64,000 nucleotides of DNA, from assembly GCA_963930645.1 (NCBI GenBank), contig OZ005662.1, positions 100,610,436 through 100,674,435 on the forward strand. Direction: 5' to 3'. Source of the DNA: Salticus scenicus (taxonomy: Eukaryota; Arthropoda; Arachnida; Araneae; Salticidae). Position 1 is the first letter of the stretch. Every line of letters begins with the position of its first letter. The notes under the pieces were generated by a model, which saw nothing but the letters and a program-made list of their open reading frames with translations, was not told the DNA's origin and did no database searches. Shown here in pieces: positions 1 to 11,336 of the stretch. The position numbers were made by a program, and so were the translations under genes.

Positions 1-1603
1 ATATAAAGATGAAACTTCTCAATTAGCTGATAACTCATTTAATGAAATTAATCCCAGCGTAATCGACGCGCTAAATGGAGATTATGCTAAAAATTGGGAG
101 AACGCGATGAAATTAGAATATGATTCTTTAGTTAAGCAAAACGCTTGGGAAATTGTAGATAGACCAAAAGATAAAAAGGTAATTGGGTGTAAATGGGTTT
201 TAAAAACAAAATTCAAACCAGATGTTCAAATTGAAAAATTTAAGGCCAGATTGGTTGCCAAAGGGTGTTCACAGAAACAAGGTATAGATTTTGAGGAAAA
301 TTTTTCACCAGTAGCCAGATTAAGTTCTATAAGAAATGCAATCGCGTATGCTGTTCAAAATGGTTTCACAGCATACCAGTTAGATTTCATTATGGCATAT
401 GTTAATGGTGATATACATGAAGAAATTTATATGTAGCTTCCTGAATTTTTTGAAAATAATATACATGAAAATAAAGTGTGTTTATTAAAAAAATCTTTGT
501 ATGGTCTTAAGCAGTCAGGAAGACAGTGGTTTAAGAAATTAGATGAGAAATTGAGAAAAATGAAATTTAACCCTTTGAATTCCGACAAATGTGTCTATTA
601 CTCAAAATATCCTTTTGATGCTGTTATAATCGTCTATGTCGACGATTTAATTTGTCTCACTAAAAGTGAAGAGCGCTATTTTGATATTAGAAATAAATTA
701 GCAGAATCTTTCAAAATGAAAGATATGGGCCTTCTGCATTATTGCTTAGGCATTGAATTTAATCAAGATAGGGACAGCATCACTATAACACAAAAGAAAT
801 ACATTGAAGATTTATTAAATAAATTTAATATTTAAGATTCTAGAGTGGTGAATACACCTTTAGATAACAGTGTAAAATTAACTAAACAAATGTGTCCAAA
901 TACAGAAGAAGAGAAATCATATATGTCAAAAATTCCTTATAGACAATTAATTGGTTCTCTTATGTATCTGTCGGTTGCTACCAGACCAGATATCACCCAT
1001 GCTGTAAATTATTTAAGTCAGTTTAATAACAATCCAGGAAAACCTCACTGGATAGCTGCTAAAAGAATACTAAGGTATCTCAATGGCACTAGAAATTTAG
1101 GAATTGTGTATTACAGAGACGATAAACCATTGACAGCATTTGTTGATGCCGATTGGGCATCGGATATAAATGATAGAAAATCATATACAGGATATGTCTT
1201 TAAATATGCCGGTGGACCTATTTCTTGGGAATCTAGAAAGCAGCGAACCGTTGCTCTATCCACAACAGAATCTGAATATATGTCTCTGTCCGAATCCGCA
1301 AAAGAGACAATTCATGTTAGAAATTTCTTAAAAGAATTGGATCCTGAAATTGTATCAAGTCCGACTGCAATCATGTGCGACAATCAGTCCGCACTGAGAT
1401 TAGTAAAAAATCCTGTTCATCACAATCGCTCTAAGCACATTGACATTCGTCATCATTTTGTGCGAGAAGTTTACAATAATAAACTAATAGACATTAAATA
1501 TATTTCATCAGATGAACAACCTGCAGATATTTTAACAAAAAGTTTAAATGCATATAAACATGAAAAATGTTGTGATATGATAGGACTTAATACTCAGGAC
1601 TGA
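1..1603 (+). pseudogene. Ty1/copia retrotransposon pol, 3' part (reverse transcriptase and RNase H), with two in-frame stops
   Basis: One reading frame is open from the window edge (from base 2) to the TGA at 1601-1603, apart from two stops: TAG at 434-436 and TAA at 833-835. The frame is the same before and after each stop, so these are point nonsense changes, not frameshifts. Seen in order: the copia-type RT start (NAWEIVDRPKD, KARLVAKGCSQKQGIDF), the first catalytic Asp region (AYQLDFIMAYVNGD), SLYGLKQSGRQW, the catalytic YVDD near 638-650, then RNase H with DADWASD, STTESEY, CDNQSALRL and HIDIRHHF. Gag, protease and integrase would lie left of the window. The family copies itself through an RNA intermediate; this copy cannot make a full protein. 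The low number of lesions suggests moderate age. Confidence 0.93.
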
Positions 1604-1830
1604 TGAACTTAAAAAAATATATTTAAACTGTGTTTTCATTAAGAAATTAACTGCTTATATTTTACGTATTTTATTTTATTACATTAACCATAATTATTTG
1701 TTTATAATTCTATTTCTTTACTAACACTTTTCTCATTTTAAGTAACTTTTGCATAAAAATAATTTTCTGTAATTTTTAATATGCTATTATAATGCATAAA
1801 TATGTTTTATTTTCGAAACATTTATTGAAT

Positions 1831-1840
1831 AAGGGGGAAA
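1831..1840 (+). other. Polypurine tract of the copia element
   Basis: A purine run (AAGGGGGAAA) lies immediately upstream of the TG that opens the LTR, about 230 bp after the pol stop. This is the expected place for the plus-strand primer. The 1604-1830 interval is AT-rich 3' untranslated sequence with no other feature seen. Confidence 0.75.
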
Positions 1841-2110
1841 TGTAGGATTTCAATGCATGTTTCCTCATATCATCTGTTAACTAGCGCACACCTGTCATAA
1901 CGTCAGATGTGACGTAACTGTATTACGTAATCAACAGCGCATCTTCGCTTCTCTGAGAGAGAGAGGTTTATATGAGTCTGTACGAGAAAGCTTTGCTAAG
2001 CGTGCGGCAAGAAATGCCAGCATTATGTTATTCTTCTTTTCTATATTATTAAATGTTGTGATTGTTTAAAAGACTCTGCTTTTCACTCTGTGGACCCATT
2101 TAAACCAACA
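1841..2110 (+). repeat. 3' LTR of the copia element
   Basis: It begins TGTAGG directly after the polypurine tract and ends ACCAACA, giving a TGT...ACA inverted end and a length of about 270 bp. It contains a TATA-like stretch (GTTTATATGAG) near 1966. The 5' LTR is outside the window, so LTR identity and the target-site duplication cannot be tested. The right border is placed by the terminal CA and could be off by a few bases. Confidence 0.7.
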
Positions 2111-2114
2111 ATAA

Positions 2115-2227
2115 CTATATCCAAATATGGGGATTAAAATCGGGAAACCTTTTTTTTTTTTTTTATATATATATAATTTTTAATAGCTTTTTTTACAAAA
2201 AATCCAATGGATTATTAACATAGGAAA

Positions 2228-2264
<37 letters not shown>

Positions 2265-2345
2265 CCTACTGACGGTTAGTGACGTCACATTTCGCTTGCG
2301 TATAGCTCATAGAATAATAATAAATCCTTTATTATTATTCTATGG
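2115..2345 (-). repeat. Dispersed repeat, inverted relative of part of the Helitron at 50.5-50.8 kb
   Basis: Read on the minus strand, this stretch follows the order of 50640-50790: an ATACGCAAGCGAA-like block, a TTTCCTATGTTAAT-like block, a block around CCAATGGATT, then CCGATTTTAATCC. It is broken by two long poly-T runs (2151-2164 and 2230-2262). Bases 2346-2717 are AT-rich; 2590-2650 resembles 51310-51365 (CATGGTAYATAAAAAGTT), so it is probably decayed Helitron as well. Confidence 0.6.
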
Positions 2346-2717
2346 TATAGAGTTCTAACAACCACTTGGCTTTCTTCTTAGCAACCGTGCTTTGCTGAAG
2401 GACAACGCTAATTTTTCCATGCCTTTGGAAGCGTAGTAGTCGAATTTTTTTATGCTTTTGCAAATACATTTACAACACTGTGTTACAATAAATTTGTAAC
2501 ACTATTCCGCATTGATAAAATGGATCAGTGAGGTCAAATGTCCCTCAGCAAACATGCTCGTGACGTCATCTGTTAGAACTGTATAGCTATGATTCAACGA
2601 TTCAACAGAAATTTAAAAACATGGTACATAAAAAGTTTTTTTTATCTTATAATTATTATATTAATAAGCCAAATATCACTCTGCCCTGTGTAAATGAAAT
2701 GTAGTAGAAAAATTTAC

Positions 2718-3234
2718 CTCTGTCCATTGCAAATGGTATTTGAGCTTCATCCGCTTCAGTTGTCTCAGCACAAAACAAATGGATAATGAATGTTAGAGTG
2801 TCTCGTTTGTCATATGAAGGTTTCTCATTATTGAAGAACGTCAGTGGACGAGTCTCATCATTGCCATCGCAATAAATGACGTTATTCACACAGTCATATA
2901 CTTTATTATCACCGTCTAGTAGCGTAATTTGGTAGAATATCTGCTGCTTTGGTATTTCAAATTTGTTTACCAGACTTATATAAAAAGTTGTAAGCGAATG
3001 TTCCATGTTTGTCTTCTTCACCATAAATGATTTAAATTTAAAGCACCAAGTTGAGTTTGAGAATTCAAAAGATGGGCTGTACATTTCAAAAGATTCGCCG
3101 TTATACTCCGGTAAAGCATAAAAATTAGGCACTTTTAACAAATGAACAGCAGTTGAAGAAATGACTTTTCTTGGTATTTCAGACAAAGTTATTTTGCTGT
3201 CTTGTACATTCTCTTTAATACTGTCAAGTGAATC
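2718..3234 (-). CDS. MATH-domain exon of a TDPOZ (MATH-BTB) gene, copy 1 (partial gene)
   Basis: An internal exon of 517 nt. On the minus strand the acceptor is a pyrimidine-rich tract ending TTAG at 3235-3236, directly preceded by an in-frame stop. The donor AG|GTAAAT leaves phase 1 at 2718. The translated exon (starting DSLDSIKENVQ) carries a divergent MATH/TRAF-like fold: LLKVPNFYALPEYNGESFE, SPSFEFSNSTWCFKF, FYISLVNKFEIPKQQIFYQI and DTLTFIIHLF. TDPOZ proteins pair a substrate-binding MATH domain with a BTB domain that binds Cullin-3. It is clearly paralogous to 19813-20314, with the same borders, phase and core motifs. No BTB exon follows to the left inside the window, so it should lie beyond base 1; the copia element would then sit in that intron. 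No in-frame ATG is present, so this is not a first exon. Confidence 0.82.
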
Positions 3235-4459
3235 CTAATTTAAAAAAAAGTAAAAGAAGGCAAATTAGAGCAGTTTTTAGGGCAAAAAATGTTTGTATAA
3301 AAAATCAAATAAATTATAATATTTTCCATTCTACTTTACAACTAACCGCATTAAAAAATGCTTACAATTTCATTGCTTTCAACTAACTTCTATTTTGTAA
3401 TCACATCGTAAAAAAAGAACTGTTAAAAAGCAGAAAAACGCCTACTTTATTACTATTAATAAAGTAGGCGGTGATTTTTATCGTTTTTATTTTATTAATT
3501 AACTAGCAGACTTTGTCCGATTCACTTGTCACTATATTAGAATGTTTTTTTTTTTTTTTTTTTTTTTTTCAGTCGACTTGTTGAAACTTTTAAATAAATA
3601 TATAATTGGCAACTATTTTCAGGAAATCAAAGCCATGGCCAAGCACCATAATATTCAGCCGTTAATGATATTTAATTATTTGACTTTCATTATGTTGACT
3701 GGAAACACAATTAATTTAAAAGTAAAGTAAATATGCATTCACATTAGGGAACAGCTTTAATATAGGACCCCCTTGACTAGAGCCCCTTAAATAAATATAT
3801 AGGCCGACGCATCACGGCCATTTTTTTGCCTCAGAAGAGGGCAGCATTCCCGCTTGGCGTCCTTATCGCTTTCTTGTGATTTTAAGAAATCTTCATCTGA
3901 AGCTATGATCGGACAACAAAAGCAATAAGCAACAATAATATTCCTAACAGCACATTTTGTTTTCACATTACATTATCAAGTGACCTGTGGAGGTATTGGA
4001 AATAAGCTGTGTTATTAGGGCTGTTTCTGTTTCTTAAACAAAATGACGCCAAAACTCAAATACACTGTAAGAAATGGTCTCCTTAAATCGATTTATCAAT
4101 ATTAATATAAATAATACGATTAAAATGTCAAATTTTTCTGTATTTTTACATCATCACATGTCAGAAATGCAAAGGAAAATATAAGTAATGTTGTTTTATT
4201 ATTCTCAAATTATCTTATGGAAATCTGAACATTTTATGTTCTTTTCTTGAGTGATTATAGCAGTTTATCGTTAAACAAATCTCATATCGTACTTTATTTA
4301 GCTAAAACTATGAAATATAATAAAATGAGTACTCTAAAATTACACGAGACAGTAAAAGTAATGACTGCCGTTTATTTATCAATGAAATGCGCTGGGTACA
4401 TGTGGCAACCCTAAGGCAACAAAATGCCTGATGCGCCAGCTCGTATATATAGGATAGGC
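3235..4459 (-). other. Probable intron or upstream region of TDPOZ copy 1
   Basis: AT-rich sequence with a poly-T run at 3545-3569 and no coding signal. The motif GGGAACAGCTTTAATATA near 3750 is matched near 20828 upstream of TDPOZ copy 2, so part of the intron was duplicated with the exon. Between 3780 and 4440 nothing else is recognised. Confidence 0.5.
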
Positions 4460-4748
4460 TGACCATATGTCCTCGAATCTCGAGGACAGGCACGAATTTC
4501 GAGGACAAACTACCTTCGTCCCCAAAAAATTACAACACATTTGGGGACGCCAGTTATAAATTTATTAATGTTTTATCATAGTAATTTATTATATGTATAA
4601 TAAATAAGCTGAAATAAGGTGCTTTATACATAAAAATTACTAAAATTTTACAATTTAAGGTGATTTAATTAATTTTTTATCTTTTTGTCCTCGAAATTCG
4701 AGGACACCGCCACCTTTGTCCACAAATTCAAGGAAAAAAATATGGTCA
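4460..4748. mobile_element. MITE with TGACCATAT terminal inverted repeats
   Basis: The ends are TGACCATAT at 4460-4468 and ATATGGTCA at 4740-4748. Just inside each end lies a palindromic GTCCTCGAAATTCGAGGAC-type motif (near 4470-4505 and 4686-4705), with the same word order inverted. It is about 290 bp with no coding capacity. The superfamily is unclear because no clean target duplication is visible. Confidence 0.65.
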
Positions 4749-5423
4749 CTCTAATATAGGAGCCTACCCTTGAAAAATTTAAACATTTGACACCGAAGTA
4801 GTTCGGACGTTTCTCTCTAAGGTCTTTACTTACGCAATTGCGATAACAATTTTAATCCCTCGCCAAAATGGCAAAAATATATTAAAAGCCGTCAAGGATG
4901 TTCTGTACTAAAGCTGTACCCACATTAATAATAACAGGAGACTTGGCGTTGGAATATTAAAACCCGAATAAACTACTACGTCAGAAACGCCAAAGAAAAA
5001 TATTCGAAATGCATAATATATCTGTTTCGGTAGCCTTAAGCGTACCGTCTTCAGTGCAAAAAGGATTCTGAATCAGGAGAAGTGCTCGTATATATAGGAG
5101 AGGGGCTGGATTTAGTAACCAATAGGATTAAGGGAAAGGTGGGGAGAGTGGCCAATAGGAATTTAAGAAAGTTAGCTGTATAAACAGTAGAAAAATTAAG
5201 AAATTGAGGACTGAATATAAAATTTAGAAAATGTGAACTGAACATAAAAATTTTTATTAAACTGAACACATTTCTCATTTTTTATAATAAAGAGGTACGC
5301 ATGTATGTGTATCAGTGAATACGATAGCGTCTAAACGCTGCATTTGATATGTATGCTGGACGTGACCCACAACTAATCATTTTAATGATGTAGAACTTAT
5401 TTATTTATTTATTTATTTATTTT
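4749..5423. other. Non-coding stretch, partly homologous to the TDPOZ copy 2 intron
   Basis: Bases 4755-4860 (GACACCGAAGTAGTTCGGACG and what follows) match 20860-20960 near TDPOZ copy 2, in the same orientation relative to the MATH exon. The 5070-5100 segment repeats the word GCTCGTATATATAGGA also seen at 4438. A (TTTA)n run ends at about 5420. No gene is seen. Confidence 0.5.
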
Positions 5424-6455
5424 AACCATGTTTTTATTAACTTCGATTCTTGTTCGTTTGTTTGTTTTTCCAGTACATATCTTGCAATCGATTTTTAACT
5501 AACTTTCCGACTAGCTATCCTGAAACTTTCAGGATAGCTCAGAAGACGGTGGCAATACATTTTTTAACACTTTTAGTTAACTGTTTCAGGTCCCAACTGC
5601 CTTTCGGCAGCGTTTATATGATTCGACAAAAAAATTATTTAACTATCTTTCCGACTAGTTAGACATTTGAAACTTTCAGAATAGTTCAGAATAAGGTGAA
5701 AATGCATTTTGTTAATACTTTTAGCCAATTGTATCGGGTTCCTGCTTCCTTCGGCAGCGTTACCAGCACAAAGCTTGCAATCGATTTTTCACTAACTTCC
5801 CGACTAGCTTGACATTTGAAAATTTCAGGATAGCTCAGAACCAGAACACGGTGACAATACATTTGTTAACACTTTTAGTCAACTCCTTCAGGTCCCAACT
5901 GCCTTTCGGCAGCGTTTATATGATTCGACAGAAAACTTTTAACTAATTTCCCGACTAGCTAGACATTTGAAACTTTCAGAATAGTTCAGAACACGGTGAA
6001 AATGCATTTTTTAAATACTTTTAGCCAACTGTTTCGGGTTCCTGCTGCCATCGGCAGCGTTACCAGCACAAACCTTCCAATCGATTTTTAACTAACTTCC
6101 CGACTAGTTAGGCATTTGAAACTTTCAGTATAGCTCAGAACACGTTGACAATACAATTATTAACACTTTTAGTCAATTGTTGCAGGTCCCTACTGCATTC
6201 GGCAGCATTTATATGATTCGACAGAAAATTTATCTAACTAATTTCCCGACTAGCTAGACATTTGAAACTTTCAGAATAGTTCAGAACACGGTAACAATAC
6301 ACTTTTAATGCTTTTAGTCAACTCTTTTGAGTTCCCACTGCCATCGACAGCGTTACCAGTACGCATCCTGCAATCACTTTTTAACTAACTTCCCGACTAT
6401 CTAGACATTTGAAACTTTCAGGTTAGCTCAGAACACGGTGACAATACATTTTTAC
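5424..6455 (+). repeat. Tandem repeat, about seven units of ~148 bp in alternating dimers
   Basis: The phrase CGACTAGCTAGACATTTGAA and close variants recur near 5508, 5650, 5800, 5950, 6100, 6247 and 6390. Alternate units carry either a TATATGATTCGACAGAAAA block or a CCAGCACAAACCTTGCAATCGA-like block, so the higher-order period is ~300 bp. The array opens with a TTGTTCGTTTGTTTGTTTTT-like leader. A single related unit with the same leader lies at 38500-38615, so this is a dispersed element whose core has amplified. Short ORFs here are by-products. Confidence 0.85.
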
Positions 6456-7201
6456 CAATTTGAAAATCATTTGAGGAAAAATGTTCTAGAATTTATAAAT
6501 TTGTTCTCAAATGTCCTCAAATTAAAGCATAATTTAACTCTGCCCTCAAATGGCCTTTCAATTTGAGGACGCTGCGATGATTTGTCCTCAAATTGGGTTT
6601 AAAAAATTTGGCCGCCTTAGTTAAACCCAGTATCAACTTGCGTTTCACCAGAAAACGCAGCTTAAATAACAGCTGACAACATATAAATCACAGCACAAGC
6701 GATAGCATAGTCATAACATACAGAAATAAACTACAATTCAATGATAGAGACTTAGTCAAGCAGAACTTTCTATTCCGTAAAGTCTTAGCGAGAAACTCAC
6801 CTCAGTGGTCGGAACGGGACCTTTTTTATAGCCTCCCATTAATCCTGAATTTTACAGTAACTTCCGTAATAATCGAGTTACAGCTTGGACAATGGGTCTA
6901 TCGATAATAAAAGTTTTTTTCACCAAGGTCCTCAAAATAGTTGTCAAGGTGCGATAAAGTCGCCAAATTCCTCGCCAAGTCCATTACGTGCCTTGATAAA
7001 GTGTGCTTTTAATGGAGAAGGATCATTTTTAACGCGGAAACAAGCTAGAAATGCGAAAAATTGACATTTTATAATGTGACTAAACCTCTTAGAAAGAAAT
7101 CACATAAAAATAACTAGTACTACTTAAAAATCTGTAACACTATATTTACATCTATATATAACACGTACGATTTTTATTGATCTATTACACAAATATATTC
7201 A
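6456..7201. other. Non-coding stretch between repeats
   Basis: From 6460 to 6610 there are several copies of a CCTCAAATT word in both orientations, probably another decayed miniature element. The rest is AT-rich, except for a candidate promoter/donor pair near 6.8 kb given separately. No ORF is convincing. Confidence 0.4.
6799..6830 (-). promoter_or_regulatory. Candidate TATA box followed by a splice donor (minus strand)
   Basis: On the minus strand the TATA-like word TATAAAAAAG (6821-6830) is followed about 20 bases later by CTGAG|GTGAGT, a good donor. This could be the start of TDPOZ copy 1, whose 5' exons must lie upstream of 3235 on this strand. The spacing is too short for a normal TATA-to-exon layout, and no transcription data exist here. 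Very tentative. Confidence 0.15.
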
Positions 7202-7439
7202 TTATGCATACGTATTATATTTATAAAAGCACATACATAACCTGCAAAAAGAAATGATATCTCATTAAAAAACAATACTATTGTAAAAGTCACCCCGCCC
7301 AGCAAAAACTCTTACCTTTCTTATGCATACGTATTATATTTATAAAAGCACATACATAGCCTGCAAAAAGATGTGATATCACATAAAAAACAATACTATT
7401 GTAAAAGTCACCCCGCCCAGCAAAAACTCTTACCTTTCT
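7202..7439 (-). repeat. Tandem duplication (2 x 119 bp) carrying intron-like segments
   Basis: Two near-identical 119-bp units start at 7202 and 7321. Read on the minus strand, each contains AAAG|GTAAGAG and, 73-74 nt later, a TTTTTGCAG acceptor (putative introns 7361-7433 and 7242-7315). The intervening pseudo-exon is the ~45-bp block containing TATGTATGTGCTTTTATAAA. It is either a duplicated mini-intron or chance splice words inside a transposon. Confidence 0.6.
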
Positions 7440-7863
7440 TAAGCAGCCGAAAAAAGGATTGATATCAAATTTCGCCGCCGCTATTGAATCCCGGGTACTC
7501 AATGCCTAGCTTAATGGAGATCTGCCGATAACACTGCATGTATCTTTCTAATAAATTCTAATCTCTTTCAACATTCTTTGTTATCTGTGTTAGTTTTTTG
7601 CTGCATTATAAAGTTATAATTTAAAATAATTTTACGGCGGGGTGCGTCCCCTATGTAGAAGTTTTAATTATAAGAGATTAAGATTTATTAGAAAGATACA
7701 TGAGGTGTTATTGGCAGATCTTCATTAAGCTAGGCATTGGGTACCCGGGATTCAATAGCGGCGGCGAAATTTGATATCAATCCTTTTTTCGGCTGCCTTA
7801 GAAAGGTAAGAGTTTTTGCAGGGCGGGGTGATTTTTACAATAGTATTGTTTTTTATGAGATAT
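7375..7863. repeat. Large inverted repeat (arms 7375-7565 and 7672-7863) sharing a reading frame
   Basis: The arms of ~190 bp are near-identical in opposite orientation around a ~106-bp spacer. Both arms encode, outward from the spacer, a peptide beginning (M/L)STRDSIAAAKFDINPFFG or LGTRDSIAAAKFDINPFFG and continuing CLRKVRVFAGRGDFY. The right arm's frame runs on to 8132 (131 codons, TTG at its start). The conserved frame is explained by the duplication itself, so it is not proof of coding. I do not recognise the peptide. Confidence 0.75.
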
Positions 7864-8529
7864 ATATATATTCATTTAATAGGAATACTGAAAATCTAAA
7901 GGTATGTTGCAAATCTGTACGCATTCCTTTATCTAGAAAAAAATTTCAGAACTGCGCATGTCTAGTAAACGGTATGTTTTTTGCTATTGTTTTAACAAAA
8001 TTAAAGTATTTTAAAGTCCCCAATAATTTTTTTAAAGTGGAAGTTGATATACATAAAAGGCGAATAGAATCGAAGAAACGTCGATTATATATATACCATA
8101 TATCACTTCTTAAACTTATTAATGACAGTTGAATAAAAAAGTCGCGCAATCTGTACCAGGTGGCGCTGTCTACCGCTTGAACTGTTGCCAAGTTTACGAG
8201 CAACGCGGCAGGCATCTAGTTTAGGAGACTAAGGTAAAACGACAAAACTTTCCCACCAACCCAATATGTCTTTAAGCTACAAAATGTCCGAATTTCTAAA
8301 CGCCTTATTTTCTATGTGTCTGAATTGTAATACGAGTCTTAATTTCAGATATATCAACATTTTCATGCAGACAGTCTGACCATTTATACAAAGACACTGA
8401 AGTGTCTTAAATTCAGATACATGTGATATCTGAACACTTTTGTGTCTGAATTGGTTTTTCAGATACATTTTTGTCTAAATTTAAGACGCTTTCATTTACA
8501 GTCTAAATGTAATCATATATAGATGCAAA
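7864..8529. other. Non-coding stretch
   Basis: AT-rich with no recognised element. Between 8270 and 8490 the word TGTCTGAAT and its variants recur in both orientations, suggesting a decayed miniature element. ORFs on either strand overlap each other and have no family features. Confidence 0.4.
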
Positions 8530-8650
8530 AGAATGTATAATAAAATAATAGAATAGAACAATAAACTCGGAGGAAGAATAATAAATAACAGAATAATAAA
8601 CTCGGATAAAGAATAATAAATAACAGAATAATAAACACAAAACAATAAAA
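8530..8650. repeat. Minisatellite, ~35-bp period
   Basis: Words of the type AATAATAAACTCGGA and AATAATAAATAACAG alternate about three to four times with a 35-base period. Low complexity, no coding value. Confidence 0.7.
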
Positions 8651-8822
8651 TAATAAACTCGAGAACCAGCAAACCTATCGAAGATCCAGAACCCCAAGCT
8701 CTACTTTTCCGTTTTTCGATATTTTTTTCTTAGCTATTTTCCATCACTTTCTGCCCAGTGTCAGTTAAACTTTATTGTTTTTACTCACTTGTGTTTGTGC
8801 AATTTCTTTTCCCTGCATTTTT

Positions 8823-9946
8823 ACTTTCGTAAAACTTTTTGACCTCGGGTTTTCGATGGATTTACACGTTTTGAGAGCTGTAGAACACGATTTGACCATT
8901 TTTAGAAAATGTCTGTCTGTCAGTCTGTGTGTGTGTGTGACAAAATTTTGTGGCAACTGTATCTCAGGAATTACTGTACAGAATTTCATACAAATTGGTA
9001 TGTAGTTGCACCTTGGCATAAATTAGTGCCTATCAACTTTTGGTAAAAATTGTTTGACAGGTTGCGTTGCCATCCCGCTTTTTCTAAATTTTTAACATGG
9101 TGATATAGGACAAAATTTTGTATAAATGTGCATAAAGAGAATTACTTTTTAGTAATCATTATGAAATTTACAAGAATTATTTATAATAGAGATAGTCAAC
9201 TGGAAAAAATTTTTTGTATGTGTAGGAGCCTCGTCAAATCCCCTGGGGAGGAAGTCCCCCTTCGAGGGGAATAAATTTTCAAGATGGGTATCTTTCGAAA
9301 GGTCTCGTCAGTACCTTTAAAACGAATGGTTTAACTATAAAACTGTGATAATTTAAAACAAACTTATCGATTTTTTTTTTTTTTACTTTTTACGAAAAAA
9401 AAAAGAAAAAAAAGTTTTTTTTTTTTTTTTTTTAACGAAATTTAACCATTTAGTTGGCCCCTGACATAAACTGGTGCTGATTAGATTTCGGGATCAATCG
9501 CTCAACAGGAGGCGCTGTGATCGTAATTTTTCTAAATTTTTAACATGGCAGTATAGGACAAAATTTCGTATATATGTACATAATGAGAGTTAATCTTAAC
9601 CTGTGAATGTAAAATTAATATGAATTATTGATAACAGTAGTAGTTAATTAGGGAAAAAAAATTGTGCACGTGGGGGCATCGCTTCCCCCCATGCGGGAAG
9701 TGACCCGGGGGGGGGGATTTTCAAGAGGGGTGTCTTTCGAAAGGTCTCGTCAATACCTTTAAAACGAATGGTTGAACTATAAATATGTAATAATTTAAAA
9801 CAAAGTTATCGATTTTTTTTACTTTTAACGAAAAAAAAACTTAGAAAAAGAATTTTTTTTTTTTTTTTTTTTTTTTATTATTATTACTGAGTGAATTTGT
9901 ATAGGAAAATATAGAAGAAAGTCTTGTGGTGGACACAACATACTAG
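8823..9946 (+). mobile_element. Helentron-like non-autonomous element, family R1, copy a
   Basis: The head contains TTTGACCTCGGGTTTT and GGATTTACACGTTTTGAGAG, then a (TGTC/TG)n tract. Two diverged half-units of ~550 bp follow, each with GGACAAAATTT and a GAAAGGTCTCGTCA-type block. The tail reads ATAGAAGAAAGT, then a hairpin (TTGTG...CACAA), then CATACTAG|T. The palindromic head seen in the next copy (ACTTTCTTCTATATT and its inverse) is truncated here. No transposase or Rep/helicase is encoded. Helitron-type assignment rests on the hairpin plus CTAG-T end and the sub-terminal inverted repeats. Confidence 0.7.
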
Positions 9947-9969
9947 TTGTCTTTATTTTCTGTATTTTT

Positions 9970-11105
9970 ACTTTCTTCTATATTCAATAGAAGAAAGTAC
10001 TGGATTCGTATAAAATTTCTATCTTAGGTTTTTGATGGATTTACACGTTTTGAGAGCTGTAGAACACGATTTGTCCATTTTTGAAAATGTCTGTCTGTCT
10101 GTGTGTGTGTGTGTGTGTGACAAAATTTTGTGGCAACTGTAACTCAGGAACTACGGCACAGAATTTCATACAAACTGGTATGTAGTTGCACCTTGACATA
10201 AACTAGTGCCTATCAACTTTTGGTAAAAATTGTCTTACAGGTTGCGTTGCCATCCCGCTTTTTCTAAATTTTTAAGATGGTGATATAGGACAAAATTTTG
10301 TGTAAATGTGCATAAAAAGAATTATTTTTTAGTAATCATTATGAAATTTACAAGAATTATTTATAATAGAGATAGTCAAGTGGGAAAACATTTTTGTATG
10401 TGTAGGAACCTCGCCACATCCCTCTGGGGGGAAGTCCCCCCTCGAGGGGAGGAAATTTTCAAGATGGGTATTTTTCGAAAGATCTCGTCAATACCTTTAA
10501 AGAGAATGGTTGGACTATAAATTTGTGATAATTTAAAACAAAGTTATCGATTTTTATTTTTACATTTAACGAAAAAAACGGAAAATAAATCGTAATTTTT
10601 TTTAAAACGAAATTTAACCAAATTTGGTATTTAGTTAGCCCCTGACATAAACTGGTGCTGATTAGATTTGGGGATCAATCGCTCAACAGGTGGCGCTGTG
10701 ATTTTTTCTAAATTTTTAACATGGCACTATAGGACAAAATTTCGTATAAATGTACATGATGAGAGTTATTCTTAACCTGTGATTGTAAAATTAATATGAA
10801 TTATTGATAAGAGTAATAGTTAATTAGTAAAAAAGTTTGTGCATGTGGGGGAAGTACCCCCCGGGGGGGGGTTAAAATTTCAAGATGGGTATTTTTCGAA
10901 AGGTCTCGTCAGTACCTTTAAAACGAATTATTGAATAAATACGTGAATGGTTGAATAAATATGTGATAATTTAAAACAAAGTTTTCGATGTTTTTTACTT
11001 TTAACGAAAATAAACTTGGAAAAAAATCTCTTTTTTTTTATTGTTACTGAGTGAATTTGTATAGGAAAATATAGAAGAAAGTCTTGTGGTGGCCACAACA
11101 TTCTA
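9970..11105 (+). mobile_element. Helentron-like element, family R1, copy b
   Basis: It starts with a palindrome (ACTTTCTTCTATATT...AATAGAAGAAAGT), then the TTTACACGTTTTGAGAG box, a (TG)n tract, two half-units, and an end with the inverted head word (ATATAGAAGAAAGT), the perfect hairpin TTGTGGTGGCCACAA and CATTCTA. It lies in direct tandem with copy a and has nearly the same length (~1.13 kb). Same organisation as the minus-strand copies at 57157-57858 and 59110-60318. Confidence 0.75.
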
Positions 11106-11336
11106 CTTTACCATGCAGAAGTGCGCTGTTACGGTAATTGAATACGGTATCTACATTTATGAAACTTTTAAGGCTATTATTAACTTTAAATATTGATTTT
11201 AATTGAATCAGAGAACATACCACTCTTTAAAACTTACCGGTTTAGTCAGAATTTTCAAGTGGCATCAGATATGAGATTCAAAATACCATATTTGGACTTT
11301 TTTCAATTACTTGTTTTTAAATTATGCTAATAAAAA

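Noticed and set aside
4308..4508. 66-codon minus-strand ORF
   Set aside because: Overlaps the MITE end, and no splice or domain evidence.
8765..9019. Overlapping ~80-codon ORFs on both strands at the R1 head
   Set aside because: The same frame recurs at other R1 copies (such as 60089-60310) simply because the repeat recurs; stops and shifts are common between copies.
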